Source: Sphingobium chlorophenolicum
GTDB lineage: Bacteria; Pseudomonadota; Alphaproteobacteria; Sphingomonadales; Sphingomonadaceae
NCBI RefSeq assembly: GCF_000722875.1
Contig: NZ_JFHR01000018.1
Coordinates: 1-64,000 of the forward strand
DNA: 64,000 nt
Reading direction: 5' to 3'
Made by a program: the position numbers and the translations under genes. Of the stretch, positions 1-8,298 are shown piece after piece (the first letter of the stretch is position 1; the number at the start of each line of letters is the position of its first letter). A model generated the notes under the pieces. That model made no database searches. It had not been told where the DNA came from and saw only the letters and a list, made by a program, of their open reading frames with translations.

Positions 1-1
1 C

Positions 2-64
2 TTCCGGTTCAAAAACAGCTCTGCCCAGCAGGGCAAATCCCGAAAGGAGAAAACCCCATCTTGA
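2..64 (+). CDS. C-terminal tail of an IstB-like transposition ATPase (partial)
   Basis: Open frame of 20 codons entering from the left edge and ending with TGA at 62-64. The residues start FRFKNSSAQQGK and are basic, as are the last residues of many IstB helper ATPases. It is immediately followed by the terminal repeats of the putative element, where istB normally ends. Too short to be sure; another frame (stop near 75) is also open. Confidence 0.3.
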   Translation, partial: FRFKNSSAQQGKSRKEKTPS

Positions 65-98
65 CCCACCGATGATATCCGAAACATAACCTTCAGGC

Positions 99-144
99 GG
101 GTCACTTCTCGGTGGAAATCCCGGGTCAACTCTCAGTGGCAATC
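99..144 (+). repeat. Two tandem 22-bp terminal repeats of the IS
   Basis: Copy A at 99-120 and copy B at 123-144 share the pattern GGGTCA, TCTC, GTGG and AATC with about five mismatches, at a 24-base period. Such tandem repeats are transposase binding sites in IS21-type ends. Inference from pattern only. Confidence 0.45.
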
Positions 145-267
145 AACACATGTCGGACATCCAGGCCAAAATTCAGTCCTACTACGACCTCCATGGCCAG
201 TGACGGGCGCCCCATGAACCCCGCGCTGAAGGAGGCCGCGGTGCGGCTCACTATCAGGAGAACGATC

Positions 268-507
268 ATGCCGCTGCCACTTCTTGAGCTGCCGATCATC
301 GCCACGGCCTTCATCCTGCAGCCCGCCGCCGACGCATCCGCCCGCTCCGCGCCGTCCCCGTGCGGCGGCCGCCATCCCCAGACCGTGGCGGATTGCTGCG
401 TCCACCTCCCGGACTGGGATCGGCACGCGAACCTCGTCCTCCTCACCCCCCTCCGCGTCACCTCCAAAGATAGCGAAAGGAAAGAGAGCCATGTCGATCT
501 TCGGTAG
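268..507 (+). CDS. Small hypothetical protein with signal-like N-terminus, upstream of traF
   Basis: 79 codons starting at ATG 268, preceded by a clean AGGAG eight bases upstream. The first 25 residues (MPLPLLELPIIATAFILQPA...) look like an export signal; the rest contains cysteines (CGG, DCC) and no recognised domain. The stop TAG at 505-507 overlaps the start of traF (491), as is common in tra operons. It may be a small periplasmic tra protein or what is left of a gene cut by the IS. An alternative in-frame start at 214 lacks a ribosome site. Not recognised as any family. Confidence 0.35.
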   Translation: MPLPLLELPIIATAFILQPAADASARSAPSPCGGRHPQTVADCCVHLPDWDRHANLVLLTPLRVTSKDSERKESHVDLR

Positions 508-1321
508 GACTTCGGTCCTGGCCGCCATCTTGTCGGCGGCGATCTGGGCGCCGCCAATATTCGCGCAGGAGACGCCGGCCGCTCAGCGCGACGCGATCGA
601 GCAGGATCGCCCCGACGACTTCTATTGCGGCGAGCGGCGACTCGGCCAGTGGTTCTACTGCGCAAAGCCGAAGCCGGCAGAGGATGCCGTGCCGCGGGCG
701 CAAGGCAAAGAGGAGAGCGCGACGGACCGCATCGCTGCGATCACAAGGCAGCTCGACGAACTGAAGGCGAAGGCGATCCTCGACCCAACCGAGGCCAATG
801 TGATCAATTATGTGCGGTTCCAGCGCGAGCAGCTCGATCGCGCATCCACATTCTCGGACACCTGGCAGCGCGCGCTCTGGCAGAACCCAGATCTCGACTA
901 TACGCTGCAGCGTCCGGTCTCGACGGTCGGGAAACGCCTCTGGCTCGACAACCGTCAAGCCGACCGGGATGCGGTGCTGACGAGCCTCGGGCAGCGCTAC
1001 GGTCTCTTCTATTTCTACGCCCAGAGCTGCGGCGCCTGCGAGGTATTTGCGCCGATCCTGCGTTCGGTGACCGACAGCCATCGGCTTACCGTAATGGCCG
1101 TCTCGATGGATGGCGGCCCAAACAGGGAATTCCCGAACTACGTCGTCGATTCAGGCCAGCGGGCGCGGATGGGCGTTCCCGGCAATGAGACGCCGGCGCT
1201 TGTCCTGTTCGATACCCAGACCAAGCGGACGATCCCGGTCGGGTACGGCGTGCTCAGCGCCGACGAGATCATGGACCGCATCTTCATGCTGACCAACACC
1301 AAGGTGGGGAGCGACTACTGA
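491..1321 (+). CDS. traF: TraF, F-type T4SS pilus assembly protein with thioredoxin-like CGAC motif
   Basis: 276 aa. A signal peptide ends near residue 25 (PPIFA-QE), placing the protein in the periplasm. The C-terminal half is a thioredoxin-like fold: FYFYAQSCGAC puts the cysteines at about 180 and 183. F-plasmid TraF lacks this CXXC, whereas many relatives keep it, so this one is probably redox active on TraH/TraU/TraN-type disulphides. ATG 491 is chosen over the longer upstream reading because it has an AAGGAAAGAGAG ribosome site and starts exactly at the signal peptide; the upstream in-frame residues are low-complexity Ser/Pro/Arg. Its stop overlaps the traH start (TGATG, one base shared), so the two are translationally coupled. 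Confidence 0.93.
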   Translation: MSIFGRTSVLAAILSAAIWAPPIFAQETPAAQRDAIEQDRPDDFYCGERRLGQWFYCAKPKPAEDAVPRAQGKEESATDRIAAITRQLDELKAKAILDPTEANVINYVRFQREQLDRASTFSDTWQRALWQNPDLDYTLQRPVSTVGKRLWLDNRQADRDAVLTSLGQRYGLFYFYAQSCGACEVFAPILRSVTDSHRLTVMAVSMDGGPNREFPNYVVDSGQRARMGVPGNETPALVLFDTQTKRTIPVGYGVLSADEIMDRIFMLTNTKVGSDY

Positions 1322-2775
1322 TGGCATGCGGCAAGAAGGGCGCGCTGCGCCGTCGGTTGGGTGCTGGCCTGGCGCTCGTGGCCGCCTCGCACTTCGCCCT
1401 CATCGGCGTGGCGCAGGCGGATGTCGCGTCCCAGATGAACGGCTTTTTCAACGATGCCGGCGGCGCCGCGAATGTCACGGGGCCGACCGCCTTTCAGGGT
1501 CAGTCGGCGGGTTATTATTCGCTCGGCAATGTCTGGACCCGCTTTCCCCAGAAGAGCGTGTCGCCCTTCAATCTCCAGCTCCCGAGCGCGCGGGCGGGCT
1601 GCGGCGGCATCGACCTTTTTGCAGGCAGCTTCTCCTTCATCAACGCTTCCGAGATTGTGGCGATGCTGAAGGCGACCGCGAACAATGCGCTGGGCTTTGC
1701 CTTCAAGCTCGCGATCGATTCCGTGTCGCCCGAGATCGGCAAGGTGATGGACGAGTTCAGCCAGAAGGCGCAGCTTCTCAACCAGATGAACATCTCGAGC
1801 TGCGAAACCGCGCAGGCGCTCGTGGGTGGGATCTGGCCACAGATGGAGACCACCAGGTCGACCATCTGTGAGGCGGTCGGGAACAGCCAGGGCATCTTCT
1901 CGGACTGGGCGGCATCCCGGCAAGGGTGCAACAACGGAAACCGGCGCGACAGCACGATCGCGGGTAATACCGACGCCAATATGAAGGACCAGCTGGTCGG
2001 AGAGCCGCACAACTACACCTGGGAGGCCCTCAAAAAGTCGGCCAAGTTCGGGGCTTTCGACCAGTCCTTCTCGGAATATATCATGACCCTCGTAGGGACG
2101 GTGGTGACGACCCCGTCGACCGATCCGACCGTGGGCGGCAAGGTCGTGATGTTTGGCCCGGCCGAGGAAGCCGTGGTTACCGCACTGCTCGATGGCACGG
2201 CGGATGCGCCGCCCGTCATGATGCTCAAATGCAACGATTCCAACTGCTACGATGTCGGCGAGCAGACCCTGACGGTCCCGGCATCGTCGGCGCTGCGGCC
2301 GCGGATCGCTGGAATGATCCGGTCGATGAGCAGCAAGATCCGGACGGACACCGCGCTCGACGCCTCCGAAAAGCAGCTCCTCAATCTCGCGACCGTGCCG
2401 CTCTACAAAATCCTCGCTGTCCAGGCGTATGCGCATTACGCGCTCACCGACGGCGAGATCGAGACCCTCTCGGAGATCGTGGCGGTCGACCTGCTTGCGG
2501 CCATGCTCGACAACATGTTGGACCGGGTCGAACAGGCGCAGACCCATTATCAGACGTTCGATCAGGCGACTGCTACCCAGTGGAAGCAACAGATCGCCGC
2601 CACGCGCCAGAAATTCGCGCAGCGCGATGTGAAGCTGTCCAACAAGCTGCAGGTGACGATGCAGATCATCGACCGCAGCATCATGCTCGAGTCCACCCTT
2701 CAGAACTCGATGACGCCGGGCATGTCCTCCGCGCTGAACTTCTCGCGTGGGTTGAACGCACAGGGGCTGATGTAG
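1321..2775 (+). CDS. traH: TraH, F-type conjugal pilus assembly protein
   Basis: 484 aa, close to usual TraH length. Signal peptide ends around residue 33 (GVAQA-D). The family hallmark CGGIDLFAGSFSFIN lies near residues 94-108, followed by the INISSCETAQALV-like cysteine region and a long helical C-terminus. TraH is a periplasmic/outer-membrane-associated component needed for F pilus extension, working with TraF, TraG, TraU, TraW and TraN. GGGGAG nine bases upstream supports ATG 1321. Lies between traF (one-base overlap) and traG (18-base gap), the canonical F order. Confidence 0.95.
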   Translation: MACGKKGALRRRLGAGLALVAASHFALIGVAQADVASQMNGFFNDAGGAANVTGPTAFQGQSAGYYSLGNVWTRFPQKSVSPFNLQLPSARAGCGGIDLFAGSFSFINASEIVAMLKATANNALGFAFKLAIDSVSPEIGKVMDEFSQKAQLLNQMNISSCETAQALVGGIWPQMETTRSTICEAVGNSQGIFSDWAASRQGCNNGNRRDSTIAGNTDANMKDQLVGEPHNYTWEALKKSAKFGAFDQSFSEYIMTLVGTVVTTPSTDPTVGGKVVMFGPAEEAVVTALLDGTADAPPVMMLKCNDSNCYDVGEQTLTVPASSALRPRIAGMIRSMSSKIRTDTALDASEKQLLNLATVPLYKILAVQAYAHYALTDGEIETLSEIVAVDLLAAMLDNMLDRVEQAQTHYQTFDQATATQWKQQIAATRQKFAQRDVKLSNKLQVTMQIIDRSIMLESTLQNSMTPGMSSALNFSRGLNAQGLM

Positions 2776-2793
2776 GGCAGGGGAGCCGGCGCG

Positions 2794-5604
2794 ATGCTCG
2801 AGGTCTTCACGGTTGGGGGCGGGGAGTATCTCGTCAACACCTTCAATGCGGTCGCCGCCTGGTCAGGGGGAGGGGGCTATCGATCGCTCCTGCGCGTGGT
2901 GATGGTGATGGGCCTGATCTACTCGCTCCTCGTCGTCGCCTTCACGATGAACTTTCGCGTCTGGATGAACTGGTTTCTCCAATCGACGGCGATCTACCTT
3001 TGCCTCATGGTGCCGACTATCGACGTGAAGGTCACCGATCGGATCAATCCGTCACTGGCCCCCGCAACTGTCTCGAATGTCCCGCTTGGCCTGGGCGTGC
3101 TCGCGAGCTTTACGACCCAGATTGGTGACTGGCTCACGCGGACGGCCGAGACCGTGTTCGTCATGCCGAGCGAGCTCAACTATTCAACCAACGGCATGGT
3201 CTACGGCGCGCGCTTGTTCGATGCGACTCGCAACTTCGTCATCCGGGACGCCGAGTTTTCGACCAATCTCGAGGAGCATTTCAAGAAGTGCTTGTTCGGG
3301 GACGTGATGCTCTATCGAAAGTCGCTCACGGTCCTCGCGCAGTCGAAGGATCTCTGGACCGACATCGGTCCTGGGTCGGAGGCGCGATCGCAGGAATGGC
3401 TCGAACGGCAGGGTGACGGCACCGTGACCAGCGCGATCGTTACCTGCCGGCAGGCCTACGACATGCTCAGCGCCAGATGGGCGCCGATGATCGAAGCGAA
3501 CACGCCGCTATGGGGCAAGGAGCTTTACCCAAAACTCAGCAACGCGCTGGCGGCCGACAAGCTCAAGCACGATCTCCCGATCGCCAACGCGGCGTTCACG
3601 GGATCGGGGAGCAACTATAGCGATGCAATGCGTCAGAACACGGCGATCAACGCCTTCATGCAGGCTCGCAACAGCATGGCTGGCGGCTCGGGCGCCGCAA
3701 CGATCGACACCTTCGCCCAGACCCGGGCGGACATCCAGGCGCGCAACACCTACAATTCGATCGCGCAGCAGGCCATGGCGTGGGTGCCCATCCTCAACAT
3801 TGTGCTGACCGTCGTCTTCTTCGCGATGTTCCCGGTGATCTTCCCGCTGTTCCTAATGCCGCAAACGGGGCTTGCATCGCTCAAGGGCTACGCGATGGGG
3901 TTCTTCTATCTCGCAGCATGGGGTCCGCTCTACGTCATCCTCCATATGATCTGCATGACCCGCGCGGAGGCCGCGGCCGCCGGCGTCGCTGGTGGTGGCG
4001 TGACGCTGGGCTCCTATGCCGGCATTGGTGCAGTGAATGGCGAGACGGCGACGATTGCCGGCTTCATGCTCATGAGCATCCCGTTCCTGGCGGCCGGGCT
4101 GGCGCGCGGCGCGATGTCGATCGCGGGGCAGGCGACGTCGATGCTCGCACCAGCGCAGAATGCGGCCGAGGCGGCGGCCCTGGAGCAGACGACGGGCAAC
4201 TACTCCTACGGCAATGTCAGCTGGGCGAACGCGACGTCGAACATGCGTCAGAGCGACCAATGGTCGACGGCGCCGAGCTATATGGGCGGAGCTCCGAGCA
4301 TCGGCTGGCGGCAGGACAATGGTGCGGTCGTATCTGGCTTTGGGAACGGTCAGGACGTGATCGACATGAATGGCGCGATCTCGCGCCTCGGCTTCACGCC
4401 GACGATGAACAGCGGCACGGTCGCCGAATGGCGGGAGATGGCGAACGAAGCGCATCGTCAGGCCCAGGCTTACGAGAACGCAGCACAAGACATTCTCACC
4501 AGCACGCACACGAACCGCAGCGCTTTTGGGACCTCGTCGGAACGTTCATCCGGCTTCGAATCCGGCACCGGCCGGTCGTCCAACACCAATATCGAGCAGT
4601 TCGACCGGACGACGGGGTCCAGCTCGCAGGGTATGGAGGAGCGGTCGTCGACCGGACAGAGTCAGAGGATATCGGAGGGCCACGAGCGTTCGGCCGGAAC
4701 GCTGGACCAGGTCACCGGTGGTTTGAGTGGCACCCTCGGTGGAGCGGGCCGCCAAGGCGGCGGAAAGCCTGGGGCTCGCGGAGTGCTGCCGAACGTCGGT
4801 GGGAACCTCGGTGTGACTAAGACCGGGCAGCAAGCCGACAGCCTCCGGTACGGGACAGACGAAACACGCTCGACGGACAACTCGAGTTCGGCATCCAGCG
4901 GCGTCCGGGACGAGCATTCGAGCGGAAGCGGGGCGACGACGTCGGACGGCACCTATGCTCGCTCGGGGACATTCAGCCGAGGGTCGACGACGACTTCTTC
5001 CTCTCAAGCGACCGAGGATGCTCTCTCCCGCGCCAGGTCCTATTCGGAAGCGGCCAGGCGCATGGAAGAGCTGTCCCGATCGCTTTCGCGCGACGCGAGC
5101 TTCGCCGAATCTCATGGCATGCAGCTCAGCGAGAATATGAGTCAGGATCTCGCTCAATGGTATCGGCAGCAGCAGGCGCTTCACCCCAATATGGACGCGC
5201 CCGAACTTTGGGCCACCAACCTGACGCCGCAGCAGCGGGCGGTGCGTGACGCGATGATCAACCAATGGGCCCAGGAGAAACGCGACGCGCTATGGGCGGA
5301 GATCAGCGGCAACATTCAGGAACCCGCGCTCGTCGACGTCAATCGCATCGAGATTGGCGGTGCGTCAGAGGTGCGTGCATCCTATCGCCCCCACGGCGTC
5401 GACCGGGTGGGCGGGGGAGGGGGCGGAGGAGATCCTGGCGCCGCGGCCCGCATCATCGCTGAAGGCCGTGCCAGGCTCGATGTCGACAGAGCCAGTGCGC
5501 AGGCCGCGCGCAATAGTCGTGGCGAAGCAAGCGTCGATCTACAGTCCGAAGTCTCTCGAGACCATAACCGCGGCTTCTTCAACGATCCTGATTTGCGGAA
5601 GTGA
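2794..5604 (+). CDS. traG: TraG, F-type conjugal transfer mating-pair stabilisation protein
   Basis: 936 aa. The N-terminal half carries hydrophobic helices near residues 28-75, about 325-360, 375-400 and 430-450, as in TraG N-terminal domains that join pilus assembly in the inner membrane. From about residue 560 the protein becomes a Ser/Gly/Thr-rich periplasmic stretch with a poly-Gly tract (about 870-878), matching the mating-pair stabilisation and entry-exclusion region, which is poorly conserved. GGGGAG eight bases before ATG 2794. Last gene of the operon: the next gene is convergent and begins (by its stop) eight bases beyond. The upstream T4SS core genes must lie left of the window. 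Confidence 0.93.
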   Translation: MLEVFTVGGGEYLVNTFNAVAAWSGGGGYRSLLRVVMVMGLIYSLLVVAFTMNFRVWMNWFLQSTAIYLCLMVPTIDVKVTDRINPSLAPATVSNVPLGLGVLASFTTQIGDWLTRTAETVFVMPSELNYSTNGMVYGARLFDATRNFVIRDAEFSTNLEEHFKKCLFGDVMLYRKSLTVLAQSKDLWTDIGPGSEARSQEWLERQGDGTVTSAIVTCRQAYDMLSARWAPMIEANTPLWGKELYPKLSNALAADKLKHDLPIANAAFTGSGSNYSDAMRQNTAINAFMQARNSMAGGSGAATIDTFAQTRADIQARNTYNSIAQQAMAWVPILNIVLTVVFFAMFPVIFPLFLMPQTGLASLKGYAMGFFYLAAWGPLYVILHMICMTRAEAAAAGVAGGGVTLGSYAGIGAVNGETATIAGFMLMSIPFLAAGLARGAMSIAGQATSMLAPAQNAAEAAALEQTTGNYSYGNVSWANATSNMRQSDQWSTAPSYMGGAPSIGWRQDNGAVVSGFGNGQDVIDMNGAISRLGFTPTMNSGTVAEWREMANEAHRQAQAYENAAQDILTSTHTNRSAFGTSSERSSGFESGTGRSSNTNIEQFDRTTGSSSQGMEERSSTGQSQRISEGHERSAGTLDQVTGGLSGTLGGAGRQGGGKPGARGVLPNVGGNLGVTKTGQQADSLRYGTDETRSTDNSSSASSGVRDEHSSGSGATTSDGTYARSGTFSRGSTTTSSSQATEDALSRARSYSEAARRMEELSRSLSRDASFAESHGMQLSENMSQDLAQWYRQQQALHPNMDAPELWATNLTPQQRAVRDAMINQWAQEKRDALWAEISGNIQEPALVDVNRIEIGGASEVRASYRPHGVDRVGGGGGGGDPGAAARIIAEGRARLDVDRASAQAARNSRGEASVDLQSEVSRDHNRGFFNDPDLRK

Positions 5605-5612
5605 CTGGCAAC

Positions 5613-5810
5613 CTAGAGTGCCAGGAAGAGGTACGCGCCAGTCGCCGCGAGAAGCACGAGCGAAATGACGCCGCCAATCATTCTGCCGCGCGTCAGCGGA
5701 CCATCGTCATCATCTGATACGAAGAGTTCGTGCGGCATCGGATCCGCTGGCCTGTAAATTGGGCCAGAGGGCAGATCTTTGGTCAGGCCATAAGTTATCG
5801 TGTCGATCAT
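5613..5810 (-). CDS. Small single-pass membrane protein
   Basis: 65 aa. Hydrophilic, acidic middle (FVSDDDDGPLTRG) followed by one C-terminal transmembrane helix (MIGGVISLVLLAATGAYLFLAL). ATG 5810 is chosen because AGGA lies about 10 bases upstream; the longer reading to 5921 would overlap the Fic gene and has no ribosome site. Convergent with traG (8 bases between stops), so no obvious terminator separates them. Function unknown; the location next to T4SS genes suggests an inner-membrane accessory protein. Confidence 0.6.
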   Translation of the reverse strand: MIDTITYGLTKDLPSGPIYRPADPMPHELFVSDDDDGPLTRGRMIGGVISLVLLAATGAYLFLAL

Positions 5811-5892
5811 CGCGCGAATTCCTGAGCCGCTTATAGACGATTTTAGGTTTGTTCGCAACGAGCTGAGCAGGCGTTTGGATAGCACCAAAGGG

Positions 5893-6606
5893 CTAGGAAT
5901 CGACGTCCGAGCGCGGGTCATCTTCCGGCGCTATACCGCTCGCGGGCCGGTCGAACGGCCCCGCCAGCCACGAACTCAGATACTCGGCCACCATGCCGAT
6001 GAATGGCTCGCGCTGCTCGGCGGACGCTCTCGTGAACGCTTCCAGCGGCCAGGCCAGTAGGCTGTCGAACGGGCGTGGGTGAATGGCGAAACGAGCTGCC
6101 AACGGAATCCCCATCTCGAGCGCTGCGGCAGCGAAAAGGGCGCGCTGGATATGACCGTTCCCATCGAGAAACGGGTGAATCTTGCCGAACCAGCAGAAGA
6201 GATGGGTCAGTGTCAGGAGTTGCACATACGGGGCGGCGGACCGCGCGGGGGCCAAGTCCCGACGAACCTCCGACAGCATGAAGTCGAGCTGAGCCGCGAC
6301 GTTCTCGGGTTCCTCGAACGAGAAGCTCTTTTTAGGCGTGAAGACTTGCGGAGCGCCCGATCGGCGTCCCTCGAGCGACGTCCCCGCCGTACCGCGATAG
6401 GTGCCGGCATATTCCGGAAAACCAGTCGGCGTGAACTCAGTAAACAGGGTTCGGTGAAGGTCGCGCGGATCGGTCAGGATCGACAAGCGATAGCCACTGT
6501 CTGTGTCTATACGCTGTTGTAGCGCCCCGCATGCCTCGCTCATCACCGCGTGGTAACCCGGCATGGTGTAGGCCTGCCATTCCGGCGGCGCGGTGTTTGG
6601 CGGCAT
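5893..6606 (-). CDS. Fic/DOC family protein
   Basis: 237 aa. The Fic core motif HPFLDGNGHIQR begins near residue 144: catalytic His, the D-G-N-G anion hole and the second Arg are present, while the first Arg of the usual HPFx(D/E)GN(G/K)RxxR is a His. Fic enzymes usually transfer AMP from ATP to a hydroxyl side chain of a target protein. ATG 6606 follows a GTG at 6609; both share the GAGGA ribosome site. The start overlaps the stop of the recombinase gene, so the two are co-translated. No inhibitory-helix partner gene is seen; the N-terminal residues could contain one. Toxin, effector or housekeeping role cannot be decided. Confidence 0.85.
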   Translation of the reverse strand: MPPNTAPPEWQAYTMPGYHAVMSEACGALQQRIDTDSGYRLSILTDPRDLHRTLFTEFTPTGFPEYAGTYRGTAGTSLEGRRSGAPQVFTPKKSFSFEEPENVAAQLDFMLSEVRRDLAPARSAAPYVQLLTLTHLFCWFGKIHPFLDGNGHIQRALFAAAALEMGIPLAARFAIHPRPFDSLLAWPLEAFTRASAEQREPFIGMVAEYLSSWLAGPFDRPASGIAPEDDPRSDVDS

Positions 6607-7607
6607 CACAGAAAATCCTCACCGGCATGATCGTCGAAAATCCCGGCGTCGCGGACATAGCCGGCTACCGTGTCGAGCGATTTGTGCCGCGAATGATCCT
6701 TCATCTTGAAGAGGTTCGCGCGCTTTGCAGCCGCCTCTGTGAGGAAGCCGGCTCGCAGCGAGTGCCCGGAGAATAGGGACGGGTCGAGCCCAGCCGCCGA
6801 CGCGCACGCTTTGACGAGGCGAGCCACGGTCTTGTCGGTGATCGGGTCGGCCGTCAGCGTGTCGCCCCGGGTCAGGCGGCGGAACACCGGACCCCTCCGC
6901 GACTTCCCGGTCTCAGGGTCCGGCCCCTTCAGATCAGCTGCCTCGAGCCATTCATCGAGCAAGCTGACCGGCCGGATCTGCCGTCCTTCGGGGATCGCGA
7001 TCTCCTGACCTTCCGCGTCCTGGTCGCCTTTTGAGCGCGGGATTACGATGCGCACGCCTGAAGGCTCAAAGGCGAGGTCGGGAAGCTGCATGCCCGCGAT
7101 TTCCGAACGTCGAAACGCCCCTGCCATGCCGGTCGCCAGGATCGCGCGATCGCGCTTGGCTCGAAGGCCAGTCCCATTGATCGTCGCGAGCATGGCGGCA
7201 AGCACGTCCGCCGCCGCAGGGGCCTTCTGGTCCTTCTTGCGCGCATATTTGCGGCGCACGCCCGCCATCATCTGGGCGATGATGCCGGCCGCGTCGCGCG
7301 CCGTGGGCGACGCGAGGCCGGTCTCTTTGTGCTGATGATTGATCGCTGCGAGGCGGCGTCCGATCGTGACCGGCGCGATGCCCGCCTCGGCCTCGACATG
7401 GGCAAAGAGCGCGACGATGTCCGGATGAGCCGGCAGCGCCTCCACGTTGCGGGCATCACAGAACGCGCAGAAGCGTTCCCAGTCGGTGGCATAGGCTCTT
7501 TGGGTCGAGTTGGCCTTGGACGCAGCCAGCGTGTCGCGCGCACCTTCGATTTCCGCGAGAAGATCCGCGGGTAGATTGGTCGGTATCGGAAGCAGGTCGC
7601 GAGCCAT
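6606..7607 (-). CDS. Tyrosine recombinase / phage-type integrase
   Basis: 333 aa. N-terminal SAM-like DNA-binding domain (about 25-120), then the catalytic domain with the expected residues: Arg166 (AFRRSEI), His282-x-x-Arg285 (GHSLRAGF), His308 and nucleophile Tyr317 (RHKSLDTVAGYVR). Similar recombinases resolve plasmid multimers or move integrons and ICE-like elements. ATG 7607 with a weak AGG 11 bases upstream. Its stop overlaps the Fic start. A palindromic candidate binding site lies 38 bases upstream. It sits at the edge between tra genes and cargo, so it may have delivered part of the cargo. Confidence 0.9.
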   Translation of the reverse strand: MARDLLPIPTNLPADLLAEIEGARDTLAASKANSTQRAYATDWERFCAFCDARNVEALPAHPDIVALFAHVEAEAGIAPVTIGRRLAAINHQHKETGLASPTARDAAGIIAQMMAGVRRKYARKKDQKAPAAADVLAAMLATINGTGLRAKRDRAILATGMAGAFRRSEIAGMQLPDLAFEPSGVRIVIPRSKGDQDAEGQEIAIPEGRQIRPVSLLDEWLEAADLKGPDPETGKSRRGPVFRRLTRGDTLTADPITDKTVARLVKACASAAGLDPSLFSGHSLRAGFLTEAAAKRANLFKMKDHSRHKSLDTVAGYVRDAGIFDDHAGEDFL

Positions 7608-7644
7608 CGCGATCAGCCTAACAGAGCCCCCTCTTCAAGCCAAT

Positions 7645-7678
7645 CTTATGTCCGAGAATCGCATTTATCGGACATAAG
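7645..7678. other. Inverted repeat, candidate recombinase core/attachment site
   Basis: Perfect 11-bp arms CTTATGTCCGA (7645-7655) and TCGGACATAAG (7668-7678) around a 12-base centre whose flanks are also partly symmetric. Two inverted arms around a short spacer is the layout of a tyrosine-recombinase core site. It is 38 bases upstream of the recombinase gene, so it could also be its operator. Confidence 0.5.
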
Positions 7679-7683
7679 AATTG

Positions 7684-7794
7684 CTAAGACGCGGTGGGGA
7701 TCTCCCTTGCCGCAGTCAGGACGCGCTCCAGATGCGCCCTGCCATCGATCTGGTTGAGCTGCCCTCTCGTCGATACGAACCGCACTGCCCAACG
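7684..7794 (-). pseudogene. Possible 3' remnant of an unrecognised gene
   Basis: Reading the minus strand, 36 codons are open down to TAG (7684-7686) and end QLNQIDGRAHLERVLTAARE, which looks like a natural amphipathic C-terminus. An in-frame stop at 7795-7797 cuts it off on the 5' side and no start is present. It may be the tail of a gene interrupted when the recombinase region arrived. Family not recognised. Confidence 0.25.
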
Positions 7795-7804
7795 TCAGAT
7801 GGCC

Positions 7805-7838
7805 TTGACAGTATGTTTGATAGCTAACATCTATGTTA
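7805..7838 (+). promoter_or_regulatory. marR promoter with overlapping palindromic operator
   Basis: TTGACA at 7805-7810 is a full -35 box. Downstream the perfect palindrome TAACAT-CT-ATGTTA (7825-7838) ends one base before the marR ATG and covers the -10/start region. There is no ribosome site before the ATG, so the mRNA may be leaderless. A MarR dimer binding here would block its own transcription. Confidence 0.6.
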
Positions 7839-7839
7839 G

Positions 7840-8298
7840 ATGGCTAACAAAGAGACGGTTCTCGAGCACAGCACGGTGGGCGCATGGGCGAAGCGATGCT
7901 TTTTCGCGGGACGCGCGCTCATGGAAGAGACGCTGCGACCGCACGATCTGGGGGGCACGCAATGGTATATTCTGCACCAGCTTGCGCGGGTCGGGCCGAC
8001 GATGCAGCGCGAACTCGCGCCGCTGCTCCAGATCGAGCGCGCGACGGTCAGCATCATCGTCTCGGCGCTGGTGCGGAAGGGATTGGTCGAACAGGTCTCG
8101 AGCGGCCTCGATCAGCGCCAGAAGCTGCTCCGCCTAACCCCGGCAGGGACAAGATTATGGAGTGAATTGCCCGATCTCGCTTTCATCCATGACGAGGCAT
8201 TCGGCGGCTTCTCCGAAGCCGACATCGAAACGACGGCGCGGGTGCTGAGAGCAGCGACTGAGCGCCTCAACCTCCGACTGAAAGGCAAGAAGGCATGA
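7840..8298 (+). CDS. MarR-family transcriptional regulator
   Basis: 152 aa, typical MarR length. Winged helix at about residues 45-105: LGGTQWYILHQLARVG, then RELAPLLQIERATVSIIVSAL (recognition helix) and the wing GLDQRQKLLRLTPAG. Such dimers repress neighbouring genes until a ligand binds. The start codon abuts the palindrome that is probably its operator. The stop overlaps the epimerase start (ATGA), so the two genes form one operon and the epimerase is the likely target. Confidence 0.9.
   Translation: MANKETVLEHSTVGAWAKRCFFAGRALMEETLRPHDLGGTQWYILHQLARVGPTMQRELAPLLQIERATVSIIVSALVRKGLVEQVSSGLDQRQKLLRLTPAGTRLWSELPDLAFIHDEAFGGFSEADIETTARVLRAATERLNLRLKGKKA

Larger units (their letters stand above)
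1..148 (+). mobile_element. Probable right end of an IS21-family insertion sequence
   Basis: The window opens in a short open tail that ends at 62-64, then two tandem 22-base repeats (99-120 and 123-144), then AACA ending at 148. Multiple internal repeats of a GGGTCA-TCTC-GTGG-AATC unit, ending in CA, fit what is known of IS21-family termini, and the open tail resembles an IstB C-terminus. The element probably lies upstream of the window and was inserted in or next to the tra operon. The other end is outside the window, so the family call rests on the terminal repeats only. Confidence 0.45.

Noticed and set aside
284..490. In-frame extension of traF upstream of 491
   Set aside because: Encodes low-complexity Ser/Pro/Arg and precedes the signal peptide; the ribosome site and signal both point to 491.
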